A stretch of 64,000 bases of DNA, taken from positions 11,543-75,542 of the forward strand of contig CALABJ010000016.1 in assembly GCA_937885645.1 (NCBI GenBank). The letters run 5' to 3'. This document shows positions 49,164-59,907 of the stretch, piece after piece. The notes beneath the pieces were generated by a model. It did no database searches and was not told the DNA's origin. It was given only the letters and a program-made list of their open reading frames with translations. Source of the DNA: RGIG4097 sp937885645. Lineage in GTDB: Bacteria; Bacillota; Clostridia; Christensenellales; CAG-917. Each line of letters starts with the position of its first letter. Position 1 is the first letter of the stretch. The translations under genes and the position numbers were made by a program.

Positions 49164-52100
49164 ACTTATTTCCTATCACGGGAGGCTTCTTCCCCACAAC
49201 AGGAGGTGCTTTGGGAGCATCTGCCTTGGGTGCTTCGGGGGTTGCAGGCTTTTGTCCTACAACGGGAGGCTTTTTGTCGCCGACAACAGGAGGTGCTTTG
49301 GGGGTTTCAGCCTTGGGAGCTTCGGTCTTGGGCACTTCTGCTTTGGGTGCTTCTGCCTTAGGTGCAGTAGTTGCAGGTTGAGGTGCAGGGGTTGCCTTGG
49401 GGGCTGCTGCTGACACTGCAGTTGCAGGATCAACACCTTCTGCCATAACCTTTTGACCGATGACAGGAGGCTTCTTCTTGCCAACGACGGAGGGCTTTGA
49501 AGGACGAGGCTTGACAGGCTCGGGAGCGGGTTCAGGAGTGGGCTCTGCCTTGGGTTCTTCTGCCTTGGGTGCTTCGGGAGCTTTGGGCTCTTCTGCCTTG
49601 GGTGCAGGAGTAGGTTCGGGCTTCACTTCTTCCTTCTTGGGCTCTTCGGGTTTTGCTTCTTCCTTCTTCTCTTCTTCGGGTTTATCGCCGTCGGGAGTAT
49701 CGTCGGGAGTATCGTCACCCTCTGTCTTCTTCTTGTCTTTCTTCTTCTTGCCTACAACGACGCCCGTGACGACTGCTGCGACAACAATTGCTCCACCGCC
49801 ACCGCCGATGACGTACCATGCCCATTCGGGGAATCCTGCTTCAACCACTGCGGGCTCGATCTTGGCAAGGTGGAACACTGCGATTGAGTCGATGCGGTCT
49901 GTGGTGAATTCAAGATAGCCGTCTTCATACATTGTGTAGTCTTCAAGCATATGGAGATAGCCGTCTTCGCCAACTTGATAGAACACATATTCATCAACAT
50001 CGTGTTCAAGATAGAGATACAATGTGACATACACTGTGCCATCGGGTTGGACAACTGTCTTGTTTTGCATCATGCGGAGGTGCATGACCACTTCAAGAGT
50101 TGCTGTATGGCTTGCGGTTGACACGTAAGGAGTGAAGGTGTCGATGTCCATGAAGTAGTTGTACATTTCGTCACTTTCAACCCATTCAGTCAATTCTTGC
50201 ACTTTGAGGGTGACGCCAGATGCAACAACGCCAATGCCGTCAAGATATTCAATCATAAAGTCTTCATTGCCGAGGGTGAGGACACTGATTGTATATGAGG
50301 CGTAGTTGCCACTGAGACGATAGTTGCTGTCCACACTGGTTGCAGGAGTGTCACCTGTGCCCACTTCAATTGAGGTGTAGCCATCTTCTGCCTCTGCAAC
50401 CTTTGAGCTTCCCTTTTCAAGATACTCAATGACAAATTCATAAACGCCTGCGCCTGTCATGACCTTGTTTGCTGCAACTTTCTTGTCGCCAGAGGTGAAT
50501 TGGACTTGGAATTTTTCTGCATCCAAATCATCGCTGTCAACGCCATATTTTGCCTTGTATGCCTCTGCGAAGTCATACTTGAATGTGATTGTCAGTGATT
50601 CAGGAAGGATGAATGCGCCGGTGTCATCGAAGGATGCTACACTTCTGCACTTGTCTTGAAGGATTGTGATTGTAATAGGTGCTTGGCTGACCTTGAAGTT
50701 GAAGGTTGCCTTGTAGTTGTTGTAGTTGGCAAGGATTGCGTCTTTTTCGGTTGCAACGGTTGCGGGTGCGGTGTAGATGACTTCAACCACATATGAGCCT
50801 GCGTCTTCAACCTTGCTGACTTCGTCATTGCCCTTTGCACCAACCTTGTAGATGATGATTTCAAGGTTGTCGATGACGGTGTTTACATCTGCACCTGCAA
50901 CACCTGCGAGGGTGCTGGTGACTGCGTCTTCGATGTCATCTGCAAAGTCATATTCGTGATAATCAAATCCGCCAAGTTCGGGTGCGACTTCCATGCTGGT
51001 CTTGTTGACTGTCATGGTGCGGGTGATTGTTGTTGATTGTGTATAGTCGCCGATAGGCTTTGTGAAGGTTGCAACGACTGTGTAGGTGCCTGCATTCTTC
51101 ACTTCGGTGACGAGATATTCATCTGCAACCACGTCGCCTGCGTAGAACTTGACGTCGCTGGTGACTCCACTGAGTGCGCCTGTCACTGAAAGCTTGCTGT
51201 TTTGTGCAGTGCCATCATAAGTGACTGTGGTGTCCTTCACGGTGATGCCAGTGAGCTCAGGGATTGAGATGAGGAGTTTTGCTTCTGCGCCAAGGACGAA
51301 GGTGTAGTTTTGTGCGTCAAGGGCTGCTGTGTCAATTGCCACTGCGTAGTATTGACCTGCTTCAAGCTTGTCGTTGGGTCTTGCATCGGTGGGCATATCT
51401 ACGTAATCTGTGCCGTTGAAGAAGACGAACTTCACTACGTTTGCGCTGATGACGCTGATCTTGTTTGCGCCGTCGCCGTTGACGAAGCCTGCGTATGAGA
51501 GGACGATTTCAGGGAGTGTTCCAAGATAATCTGTCTTGTAGCTGTATTCGTCACTGCCACGTTTTGCGCTGACTGTCAATGCCTTCTTGCCGATGACAAC
51601 TTCACTGCCGTCAACTGACGTATAACTGGGGATGAATGCATAGTTGGTTGCACTTCCACCGAGGAGTGTTGCCTTGTAGGTGCCAACCACTGTTTGCTTG
51701 TTTGCATTGGTGACGATTGAAGGAGTTGAAATCTTGTCGCTGAGGATGACGTATGCGCCGTCAGCTGCTTGGACCATTGCGCCGTCAACAAGGTTGTAGC
51801 GGAGTGCGTTTTGTTCGTCAAGGCTCAGTGCGGTCCAGAAATCATCGTATCCAAGAGCGTGAGTCAATTCATCAACGTATTCAACGTATCCTCTGCCGTC
51901 AACAACGGTGACTTCGGTTGAGCCAATCATATAGGTGAGGTCGAAGTCATAGGTGCTGGGGTCATCGCCGTAGGTTGCGGTGATGTCGTTGAGGATGACC
52001 GTCATTTCACGTTGCTTGATGTTGCCCTTGATGACGTAGCTTGCACCAGTTGCGGTGTAGTTGAGATAGGTGTAGTCACCAGGTGTGCCGATGAGTGCGC

Positions 52101-55100
52101 CTTCACCGAAGACAAACTTGATGTCACTGACGCCTGCATTTGAGCTGGTGTATGCCACAGTGTATTTGCTTGTGTCAAGGGTGACTTTGGTGTTGTCTGC
52201 GCCGATGAATCCGCCTGCGGTGCTGATCTTGTAGTCAGTGCCGAGGACACCACCAAAGACCTTGGTGCCGTCATAGAGTTTGTCAAATGCGGTTGTGCCG
52301 TCCATCTTTTCAACTGCGATGGTGACTGTCTTAGGAGTGATGTTGCCAACTGCGCTTTCATCAACTTTGACTGCCACTGTGCTGTGACCGTCGATTGCTG
52401 CGTCTTTGTGGATGATATAGTATGTTTTGCCTGCGCGTGTGTATGTGCCAATGACATATTCTGCTGCGGGCTTCACTGCAAGAGCATTGTATTCAACTGC
52501 TGTAAGCACGTACATTTGCTCTGTTGCAATGGGATAGTAGTAGATGGGGTTGCCTTCGCCGTCTGTTGCAGGAAGTGCGCCGAGAGCGGGAATTTGATCA
52601 AGACCTACGATTTCAACTGAGCTTGCAAAGACAGGATAGTAGTTGACCTTTGAGGTTGACAAGTTCTTCAATTCAATGCCGTAGAGTTTTGCTGACTTGA
52701 CACCATCGATGACACCTTCTCCGTCATAGACGTTTGCATCAAGGTAGTGTGCTGCAAGGACATTGACTGAGTAGGAGTCGGTTTCTTCTGCGTACTTGCC
52801 TGTCAAGGTGTACTTGATCTTGCCGATTTCAATTGAGGTTGTGCCGTCATAGACCTTTTCACCAACGTTTGCACTGACAAGCATAGGTGCGGGAAGGATG
52901 CTTTGACGTGTCACCCAAGTGGTTGCGCTGTTGATTTCGTAGTTGGATGCAATGTCTTCTCCTTCTGCATCGATATTTTCAAAACCGATGATGCGGAGGC
53001 GAACGTTTTGTTCACCAACATTCTTTGTTTCAAAGGTTGCATCAAATTTCAAAGTGATATGGTCTGCATCGGCTGCGAGGACACCAAGACCACTCATATC
53101 GTTTGCTTTTGCATATGCTGTTCTTGTGCCATCATAGACCTTTGCTTCAACGGTGATGTTGTTGTTGGCTGTGACAACTCTACGTGCCATAGGTGCAACT
53201 GCCACACATTCAAAGTCGCCGATTGCGCCTTCGGTGAGGACAACGTTTTGTGCCTTGTATTCACCTGCTTCGCCGTCCCAAACGTATGCTACGATTTCGT
53301 AGTTGTTGAGGGCTTCTGCGTTGGTTGTTGTAAGGCTCAGTCCGCTGACGAGGACGTTGTGCTTGACAACTCTGCCACTTGAATATGCAACGTTTGCATT
53401 GGGTGCACCGTCAATGGTGTAAGTGAAGTTGACTGCGTCAAAGTCATAGGTGATGACGCCGATTTCATCTGCCCACGTGGTTGCATCCATATCGATGTCT
53501 GACACAAGGCGGAAAGCGTTGCCGTCGCCCTTCACAACGTCACTGCCCTTCACAAGTGCTTGATTTTCTCTGCCGTTGTATTGTTTGTCTTGGTCATAGA
53601 TGACGTTCAGTTCAACCTTTGCTCTTGAAATTTCAACGTCAAGACCTGCGTATGCGGTCAGCTCAGCTGCTGTAAAGCCTGCCTTGTAGTTGCCACCTGC
53701 CACTGTGACCGTGTCAACGGTGACGTCTTTTGTGCCAATGGTTGCGCTTGAAGAATTTGCTGTGACTGAAAGACGTACGTCGCTTGCATCGTCACCTGCG
53801 CCGTAAACACTATCTTTGAGGGTGACGTTGACATCAACTGCCGTCTTGCCGTTGTAAGTACGATCCACTGCGTCAATTGCCACGATATCGTCAAGGGCGA
53901 TTTCCTTTTGGGTGATTGTGCCGGGGACGAGGGACAATGAGAGGCGGAGACCTTCTGCAATAAATGAGATATATTCGTATGCGCTGTCGTCATAGGTGAA
54001 AGTGCTTTCATTGACACCCACAAAGACCAACACCAAGTCTGTTGCAAAGTTGTTGGTGACGTTTGCGCTGTTGAATGAGATGGGATTTGCGATGTAGAAT
54101 TCAACGCCAGCAAGCATACAATCGTTGTCGATGACGATGTTGTCTTCGGTGATGGTTGCGGTGCCGTCATAGACCTTAGTGATGGTGAAGAATCTCTTTT
54201 CAATAACCAGTGCTTCCCCTGTGATCTTGATTGTTCCGCCGTCCTTTGTTCTCACAACGTCGATGACCACTTCATCTGCGCCTACGAGGACGTAGTTTGC
54301 GCTGTCTTCGCCAACGAGGACAAATGCTGAGAATTGAACTGTCTTGTTGTCACCTTCGGTGAAGTCGGTGAACAGTGCTGTGAAATCAACGTGGACGTCG
54401 TCTTCAATGCTGACAAGTTGATTGCTTACGTCAAACATAAACAACTTTTCACTGTCGCCGAAGACTGCGTTTGCTGAGTTGTTGAACACCTTGCTGTTTG
54501 CATAAAGACCGCTTTGGTCAACTGATGCAAAGTTGATTGCCTTTGGTGAAATTGTAAGTGCGTATGCGCTGAGGTCTGCCACTTCAACCACGAAGTTCTT
54601 GTTGGATGAAGTGAACACGTTGCCCACTGCCACGCCGTAGCGATAAGTGATTGCGCCCTTTTGGAAGGTGCCGTCGCTTGCTGACACGCCGTCGTATCTT
54701 TCACCGAAGCTGTCAAAGTCTGCTCCGTTGTAGATTGCTCTCACAAATGAGCCGTTGATGACTGAATTGAAATCAACTGAGGTGAATGGGTTGTCTTCTA
54801 CTGCAAAGCCCATGCCGTATGCGCTGTCCATATCACCATAGACCTTGTCGGTTGAGGTGAAGGTGGGATAGACTGTAATGGTTGCAGGGGTGATTGACAT
54901 CTCGTAGGATTCAACCAAGGTGTTGTAGCCTGAAATCACGTTGCTGTCTGCGTCGTAGACCTTGACTGCAAGTGCGTCAACTGTGACAACGTAGTTGCCC
55001 ACATCGCTTCCGCTGATTGTAGGTGTAAATTCAATGCGATATCCTTCGGGGAGGTCGCCACCGGTGACGGTGAGGCTGAATCCTGCATTATCTCCTGCGG

Positions 55101-58100
55101 TGATGACCACTGTGTCAAGGGTCTTGCTTCCGTCATAGACCTTTGTCATTCCGCCGGCTGTTCTTACGATGACGATTGATTTTGCTTCGGGGAGTGCCTT
55201 CTTGACGATGATTGTGACACCTTCGGTGAGAGCAAAGTCAACGTTTGCGTTTGATGAGGTCAGTTCTGCACCAACGATCATCGTGTAAAGTTCAAAGCCG
55301 AGTGCGGTTGAAGGATCGCCGTTTTGTGTAAATGACCACACTGCTGTCAGTGCGTCTGCATATCTATAATCGTCAAGTGAATAGACGACGTCGTATGCGC
55401 CCTCATCGGTGAAGACAAAGTTTTGTCCACTGTTAGGGGTGACGGTGACTGTGCGTTTTGTGATTGTGAATGTCTTGCCTTCAATGTCGATGACAACCTT
55501 GTAGTTGCTGTCTGTGTCAAAGGATGATGTGCTTGCGCGGTATGCATATTCACCAACATCTTCACCTGCTTCACGGGTGATGAGGCCGTCGCCTGTCATT
55601 GTGATGACGTCACCTGCTGATGAAACAACGGTTGCATTCTTGATGACTGAGGTGATGTTTGATGCACTGACACTTGCAGGAAGTGTGGTTGCATCAATGG
55701 TGAAGTTGATTGCGCTGTCGTTGTCGCCGTAGGTCTTGCTTGATGCCACTGCACTGACCACGATTTCTCTTTGAGTGATTACGTGCTTTGCTTCAACGAG
55801 GACAGGAAGCTCATAGTTGTCTGAAAGTGCGCCGTTTGACACGAGTGTGTCGAAGCTGAGCTTGTATGAGCCAACGTCCTTGCCTGCGCAGTTGTCTTGG
55901 TTGAGGTTCTTTCCGCCGAGGAGAATCCACACACTGGGGAGAGGCAATGAAAGACCTGATTCGGGGGCGAAGGTGTAGTTTACTGCATCCCATGCTTCAA
56001 GGTCCTTGCCAACAAGACCGCTGACGGTGTAGCCAAATTCTTGAGCATCGCCATAGACACCAGTTGTTGAATTGATGGTGATGGTGACTGCCTTCTTGTT
56101 GATATAGTAGTTCATAGGTGCAGGAGCATCGGTGATATAACTATCGTTGTCGATGTGCATTGTGAAGACATATTCGCCCACGTCTGTAGGACGGACGTTT
56201 TCTTCAAAGCCTTCAAAGTTATATTTGATGAACTCAACTGCATCTTCGTTTGAAATGGTGTAAGGCACGGTTGTGGGTGCGCCTTCATAGTACACTGAGT
56301 TGTTGAGCACTTCGATGTCAATGTATTCACGGAAGTAGAAGTAGACGTCCATAACTCCGCCTGCTTGTGTTTCCATAATGTCGAGAGTGCCGTCCACGCT
56401 GTCCATAAACAGGGTGAAGGTTGTGCCGTCAACTGTGATAGGTGCTTGTTCATAGGAGATGTCCTTTGAGGTGGGGTCATCTGTTATCCACAAGGGGAAG
56501 AGGTCTGCTCCACCGCTGTTGACCATCAACTTGTAAGGCACGTAGGGGCTGTCATCGTCAATTGCATAGTCGATGACTGCGTTTTGACCACGCTTGTATG
56601 CGGTCTTTGCTCCACCGCTGACCATGGTGACGTCGGTTTGTGTAGTGAAAATGCCATTGTCAATGTGGCCAGTCACGTAATAAGTGGTGGCGTCTGAAAG
56701 GATATAATATTTGTTCAGTGCACTTCTGTTGCCTGCTTGGTCAACCATCCAGAAGAAGAACACTCTCATACCTGAGCCAAGCTCGTTGTTGAGGGCAAGG
56801 TCAAGTGCGTTGAGGTCGCCAAGGCCATCTGCTGTAAATGAAGTGTAATAGTCAAAATCGTAGGTGGCAAGGTCAGCGTATCCTGCGCCGAATGCGTCTA
56901 CAAAGTCTTGGATTGAAGTCTTTCCGCCTGCGCCAGTGGTGAAGTCGGTGACGCTTGTCACGTTCTTCATTGCGTAGTACACCTTGATTTGACTGCCAAA
57001 TTCCGCAGCCAATTCATCAACGAAGTCGAATTGTCCGGGGAAAGTCCAACTGTCGGTGAACCAACTTCTGTCGCCGATTTCGGGGATTTCAAAGTCGCTT
57101 ATTTCAACGATATATTCCCCTTCAAGTTCGTCACGATTCATAAGGTTGGGGGTGACGGGGGCGTTTCTATCCACACGGACGTAGACACCGCTTTGATACT
57201 CGTTGTCGGTGCCCTTGTCAGTGTATGTAATCAAGTTTTCTGCGTCAAGGTCAACACCTGTTGCAATGTCAAAAGGTGTGACATAGTTGTAGTTGAAGTA
57301 GATATCGTTGCCTTGTTCGGTTGTTTCAGGCACTGCGCCAAAGGTGACTGTCCAAGTTGCTTTGCCTGAGCCGTCAAGGGCATAAGTGACCGTCACTTCT
57401 TTGCCTGTGCCTTCGTTGAGGACAAAGGTGTTGTCTGTGCCGTCAATGACCATGCCGTCTTTGACAAAGATGTTTGCGGTGAGTTCATTTTCATTGACGT
57501 CAATATAGTTGAAAGTGAGGGTGTTGCCTGAGAGGTTTGCCTTGTCTTGTGTCAAGGTGATGACAAGGGGTGCGCCTGCTGCCCAGTCGGTGTTGGCAAG
57601 AGCATTTCCGCCTGCACTCTTTTCAAGGGTGTGGGTTGCCTTGTCGTAGTCAACTTTCACGTAGTAAGAAATGACGTTTCTTGCAGGGTCAAATCTTCCT
57701 GACAAGTCCATCTTGTAGAAAGTGAAGAGATAGTAGCCTGCGCCGGTTGCATTTGTGCCCGTGCCGTTTTGGTTGTCAACGCCATATTGCAAAACGCCGT
57801 TTTTGTAGGTGGGATTTGCATATCCTGTTTCAAAGTCATAGACAAAGGACAAGCCGTTCACTGCAAAAGGCATTCTCATCATCAAGCTATCTCTTGTCCA
57901 GTTGTCAGAGTAAAGTTCGGTGGGGGTGTCTGCCTTGACCACTGAATAGAACCACATATAGGGTGAGTGGCCTGCTTCTGCTTCGGCAAGATCTTCGTTG
58001 AAATCAAATGAGAAGGTGGAAAGGTTGTGCCACTTGATTGTGTCCCAACTTGCCACTGAGGTGAATTGACTTGATTCAAGGAGATATTCCTTTGCATCAT

Positions 58101-59550
58101 CAATAAAAGTTTCCATGTCAGAAGGATCATGGAGGTCGATACCACTGACGTTGATTGCTCTTGTGATTTGTTTGTCGCCGTAGTCGGTGACTGTCACGTT
58201 GAAGTTGCCGTTTCTTGAGAAGTAAGTTTCAATGGCAACCTCTGCTCTATGGGTTTTGGTCACTCTAAACCAACCGCAAACCACGTCGTTGCCGTCGTCA
58301 CCGGGGACTTTGATTTCGGTGAGAGCACTCTTGCCACCCTCTGCCACGTTGTAAAGATAAACAATGTTTTGACCGATTTGCACTGACTTAATGCCTGATG
58401 CAAACCATTTTGTTGCACTTGTTGCGGTGGTGACGTTCTTTGAGCCGTCACCGTTTTTACGTCCGTAGCCGTAAGTGTCGGTGTAGACTGAACTTACACT
58501 CTTGTAATATTCGTAAGCGGTGTTGCCGTCAATATAGTATTTGTCACGAGAAGCATCAACATAGCTGTTGTGATATGCGTTGTTTTTGCTGTCGATATAG
58601 TCGACGTTATTTTGGTAGAGGTCAAGAATTATGTCTTCAACGTTCTTGGTGACGTCACTTGAGAAGGGAGTGAAGTTCCAAGGAGTGTTATTGTTGGTGT
58701 TGTCTGCGCGCAGAGGTGTTGCGCCTGTGACGCCTGCAATGATAGGTGCTTCATTATCCTTGATGACGGTTGATGCGCTGTCTGCGTTTTCTGCAAGGGT
58801 GATTTCAAACTTCAAAGTGATGTTTGAAACGTTGACCTTTGTGCCGTCACCGCCGATTTGAAGACCGCCGCCTGCTGCGAATGCCAGTGCAAGGTTGGGA
58901 GTGTCTGCGGTCAAGGTTGCAGAGTGTGACAGAGTGACGTCATTGCTGCTGTTGTATGAGAAGCCAACCTTGTCAAGGCTTTGTCCGTCAATTTCTGCTG
59001 AAAGCTTTTCTGCGTCAACCATCTTGTCCGTTGCGATAATCTTCAAACCAGAGTTATTACCACGGTTTTTGGTTATCTTTGCAGTCAAAGTCACCTTCAC
59101 GGTCACGTCTGAGTGGGCTGTCACCAAGTTTGTGAGGAAACTGCTCATATCGTAGTTGAAAACAGTGAACAACTGATAGCTGTACGATGAATATGTTCTC
59201 AAACCGAAACTAAATCCACCAGTTCCAGCATCAATGAAGAACTCGCTACCTGTTGAACTGTTCTTGATGCCACAGAGATTGTCCGCCGAGAAAGCGGTGC
59301 TGTTGAATGTTTCGGTATAAGTCCAGCTTCTTTGTCCTCCGTTGTTTCCGGGGAAACCGATGATGTCCGCGGTCAATTCGCCGTGGTCACCAGGTGCTCT
59401 GACCATTGTGCCTTCTTCGTCCGCTTGTGCCACTCCGCCAAGGAGTTCGCCGGCAGGGCTTGCAAAAATCATCGCAAATGCCATGATAAAGCAAAATGCC
59501 AAGATGCCGATTCTTGCGATTTTGATTGCGTTAAGTTTGATACTTCTCAT
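49162..59550 (-). CDS. Giant surface protein with about 15 MBG/YDG-type modules and a cytoplasmic Pro-rich tail
   Basis: 3462 residues. GAGGTG precedes the start. The signal peptide is MRSIKLNAIK plus a hydrophobic stretch ending near SPAGELLGG. Residues about 45-1060 form mixed beta domains. From about 1130 to 3000 come about 15 modules with the hallmarks of MBG/YDG bacterial Ig-like repeats: GVYGDAQEFGYTVSG, SKTYGDND, TKVYDGSK, TKVYDGTAT, EKVYDGTTS, DKLYDGTK, VTYDGTAQ. One membrane helix (3245-3267) is followed by KKKKDKKK and a 195-residue Pro/Lys/Glu tail with six PPVVG-like motifs. Positive charge puts the tail inside. No LPXTG. It is probably an adhesin or surface stalk. Confidence 0.85.
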   Translation of the reverse strand: MRSIKLNAIKIARIGILAFCFIMAFAMIFASPAGELLGGVAQADEEGTMVRAPGDHGELTADIIGFPGNNGGQRSWTYTETFNSTAFSADNLCGIKNSSTGSEFFIDAGTGGFSFGLRTYSSYSYQLFTVFNYDMSSFLTNLVTAHSDVTVKVTLTAKITKNRGNNSGLKIIATDKMVDAEKLSAEIDGQSLDKVGFSYNSSNDVTLSHSATLTADTPNLALAFAAGGGLQIGGDGTKVNVSNITLKFEITLAENADSASTVIKDNEAPIIAGVTGATPLRADNTNNNTPWNFTPFSSDVTKNVEDIILDLYQNNVDYIDSKNNAYHNSYVDASRDKYYIDGNTAYEYYKSVSSVYTDTYGYGRKNGDGSKNVTTATSATKWFASGIKSVQIGQNIVYLYNVAEGGKSALTEIKVPGDDGNDVVCGWFRVTKTHRAEVAIETYFSRNGNFNVTVTDYGDKQITRAINVSGIDLHDPSDMETFIDDAKEYLLESSQFTSVASWDTIKWHNLSTFSFDFNEDLAEAEAGHSPYMWFYSVVKADTPTELYSDNWTRDSLMMRMPFAVNGLSFVYDFETGYANPTYKNGVLQYGVDNQNGTGTNATGAGYYLFTFYKMDLSGRFDPARNVISYYVKVDYDKATHTLEKSAGGNALANTDWAAGAPLVITLTQDKANLSGNTLTFNYIDVNENELTANIFVKDGMVIDGTDNTFVLNEGTGKEVTVTYALDGSGKATWTVTFGAVPETTEQGNDIYFNYNYVTPFDIATGVDLDAENLITYTDKGTDNEYQSGVYVRVDRNAPVTPNLMNRDELEGEYIVEISDFEIPEIGDRSWFTDSWTFPGQFDFVDELAAEFGSQIKVYYAMKNVTSVTDFTTGAGGKTSIQDFVDAFGAGYADLATYDFDYYTSFTADGLGDLNALDLALNNELGSGMRVFFFWMVDQAGNRSALNKYYILSDATTYYVTGHIDNGIFTTQTDVTMVSGGAKTAYKRGQNAVIDYAIDDDSPYVPYKLMVNSGGADLFPLWITDDPTSKDISYEQAPITVDGTTFTLFMDSVDGTLDIMETQAGGVMDVYFYFREYIDIEVLNNSVYYEGAPTTVPYTISNEDAVEFIKYNFEGFEENVRPTDVGEYVFTMHIDNDSYITDAPAPMNYYINKKAVTITINSTTGVYGDAQEFGYTVSGLVGKDLEAWDAVNYTFAPESGLSLPLPSVWILLGGKNLNQDNCAGKDVGSYKLSFDTLVSNGALSDNYELPVLVEAKHVITQREIVVSAVASSKTYGDNDSAINFTIDATTLPASVSASNITSVIKNATVVSSAGDVITMTGDGLITREAGEDVGEYAYRASTSSFDTDSNYKVVIDIEGKTFTITKRTVTVTPNSGQNFVFTDEGAYDVVYSLDDYRYADALTAVWSFTQNGDPSTALGFELYTMIVGAELTSSNANVDFALTEGVTIIVKKALPEAKSIVIVRTAGGMTKVYDGSKTLDTVVITAGDNAGFSLTVTGGDLPEGYRIEFTPTISGSDVGNYVVTVDALAVKVYDADSNVISGYNTLVESYEMSITPATITVYPTFTSTDKVYGDMDSAYGMGFAVEDNPFTSVDFNSVINGSFVRAIYNGADFDSFGERYDGVSASDGTFQKGAITYRYGVAVGNVFTSSNKNFVVEVADLSAYALTISPKAINFASVDQSGLYANSKVFNNSANAVFGDSEKLFMFDVSNQLVSIEDDVHVDFTALFTDFTEGDNKTVQFSAFVLVGEDSANYVLVGADEVVIDVVRTKDGGTIKITGEALVIEKRFFTITKVYDGTATITEDNIVIDNDCMLAGVEFYIANPISFNSANVTNNFATDLVLVFVGVNESTFTYDDSAYEYISFIAEGLRLSLSLVPGTITQKEIALDDIVAIDAVDRTYNGKTAVDVNVTLKDSVYGAGDDASDVRLSVTANSSSATIGTKDVTVDTVTVAGGNYKAGFTAAELTAYAGLDVEISRAKVELNVIYDQDKQYNGRENQALVKGSDVVKGDGNAFRLVSDIDMDATTWADEIGVITYDFDAVNFTYTIDGAPNANVAYSSGRVVKHNVLVSGLSLTTTNAEALNNYEIVAYVWDGEAGEYKAQNVVLTEGAIGDFECVAVAPMARRVVTANNNITVEAKVYDGTRTAYAKANDMSGLGVLAADADHITLKFDATFETKNVGEQNVRLRIIGFENIDAEGEDIASNYEINSATTWVTRQSILPAPMLVSANVGEKVYDGTTSIEIGKIKYTLTGKYAEETDSYSVNVLAAHYLDANVYDGEGVIDGVKSAKLYGIELKNLSTSKVNYYPVFASSVEIVGLDQIPALGALPATDGEGNPIYYYPIATEQMYVLTAVEYNALAVKPAAEYVIGTYTRAGKTYYIIHKDAAIDGHSTVAVKVDESAVGNITPKTVTIAVEKMDGTTAFDKLYDGTKVFGGVLGTDYKISTAGGFIGADNTKVTLDTSKYTVAYTSSNAGVSDIKFVFGEGALIGTPGDYTYLNYTATGASYVIKGNIKQREMTVILNDITATYGDDPSTYDFDLTYMIGSTEVTVVDGRGYVEYVDELTHALGYDDFWTALSLDEQNALRYNLVDGAMVQAADGAYVILSDKISTPSIVTNANKQTVVGTYKATLLGGSATNYAFIPSYTSVDGSEVVIGKKALTVSAKRGSDEYSYKTDYLGTLPEIVLSYAGFVNGDGANKISVISANVVKFVFFNGTDYVDMPTDARPNDKLEAGQYYAVAIDTAALDAQNYTFVLGAEAKLLISIPELTGITVKDTTVTYDGTAQNSKLSVTGALSGVTSDVKFYAGDVVADEYLVTEVKNAGTYTVVATFTKPIGDYTQSTTITRTMTVNKTSMEVAPELGGFDYHEYDFADDIEDAVTSTLAGVAGADVNTVIDNLEIIIYKVGAKGNDEVSKVEDAGSYVVEVIYTAPATVATEKDAILANYNNYKATFNFKVSQAPITITILQDKCRSVASFDDTGAFILPESLTITFKYDFAEAYKAKYGVDSDDLDAEKFQVQFTSGDKKVAANKVMTGAGVYEFVIEYLEKGSSKVAEAEDGYTSIEVGTGDTPATSVDSNYRLSGNYASYTISVLTLGNEDFMIEYLDGIGVVASGVTLKVQELTEWVESDEMYNYFMDIDTFTPYVSTASHTATLEVVMHLRMMQNKTVVQPDGTVYVTLYLYLEHDVDEYVFYQVGEDGYLHMLEDYTMYEDGYLEFTTDRIDSIAVFHLAKIEPAVVEAGFPEWAWYVIGGGGGAIVVAAVVTGVVVGKKKKDKKKTEGDDTPDDTPDGDKPEEEKKEEAKPEEPKKEEVKPEPTPAPKAEEPKAPEAPKAEEPKAEPTPEPAPEPVKPRPSKPSVVGKKKPPVIGQKVMAEGVDPATAVSAAAPKATPAPQPATTAPKAEAPKAEVPKTEAPKAETPKAPPVVGDKKPPVVGQKPATPEAPKADAPKAPPVVGKKPPVIGNK

Positions 59551-59692
59551 AATTCACCTCTAAAGCTCAATGAGCATTGTGAGTTTACAAAATGTTGGGT
59601 GCAATTTTGTGGGATTTTTGGTGACCTCTCACCCGTGCCTAGTCGCGCTCTCACACACATATACGCACGCCTACACAAAATTATACAAAAAT

Positions 59693-59721
59693 ATGATATA
59701 TTCGTTGAGTTAAAAAGTCAA
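59693..59721 (-). promoter_or_regulatory. Promoter of the giant surface-protein gene
   Basis: Minus-strand TTGACT (59716-59721), 17 bases, TATCAT (59693-59698). It leaves a leader of about 135 bases with the hairpin GGTGA-GAGG-TCACC. Apart from these sites and the next terminator, I see nothing in 59722-59823. Confidence 0.65.
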
Positions 59722-59823
59722 TACCCTATTTTATGAGCGAAGCGATCCACCCCATTACATCACCGATTTTGGGGCAAAAAATTTTTTGCGAAGATTGTTG
59801 AAATATGTTTTTTGCGGTTTTTA

Positions 59824-59854
59824 CAACAAAAAAAGGAGGAGATTGCTCTCCTCC
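59824..59854 (-). terminator. Terminator of the lipase-like gene
   Basis: GGAGGAGA (59835-59842) and TCTCCTCC (59847-59854), loop TTGC. A run of seven T follows in the minus direction. Confidence 0.9.
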
Positions 59855-59907
59855 AATTTGTGGATTTTTGATTATTTTAGATTGTCAAAATAGTGACAAA
59901 ACTGCCT

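Noticed and set aside
49162..49760. Sortase (LPXTG) anchor at the end of the giant protein
   Set aside because: No LPXTG-like motif precedes the helix, and a 195-residue tail follows the basic cluster.
52903..53382. 159-residue Cys-rich frame on the plus strand
   Set aside because: It lies wholly inside the giant gene on the opposite strand, has no ribosome site, and its composition mirrors the repeat codons of that gene.
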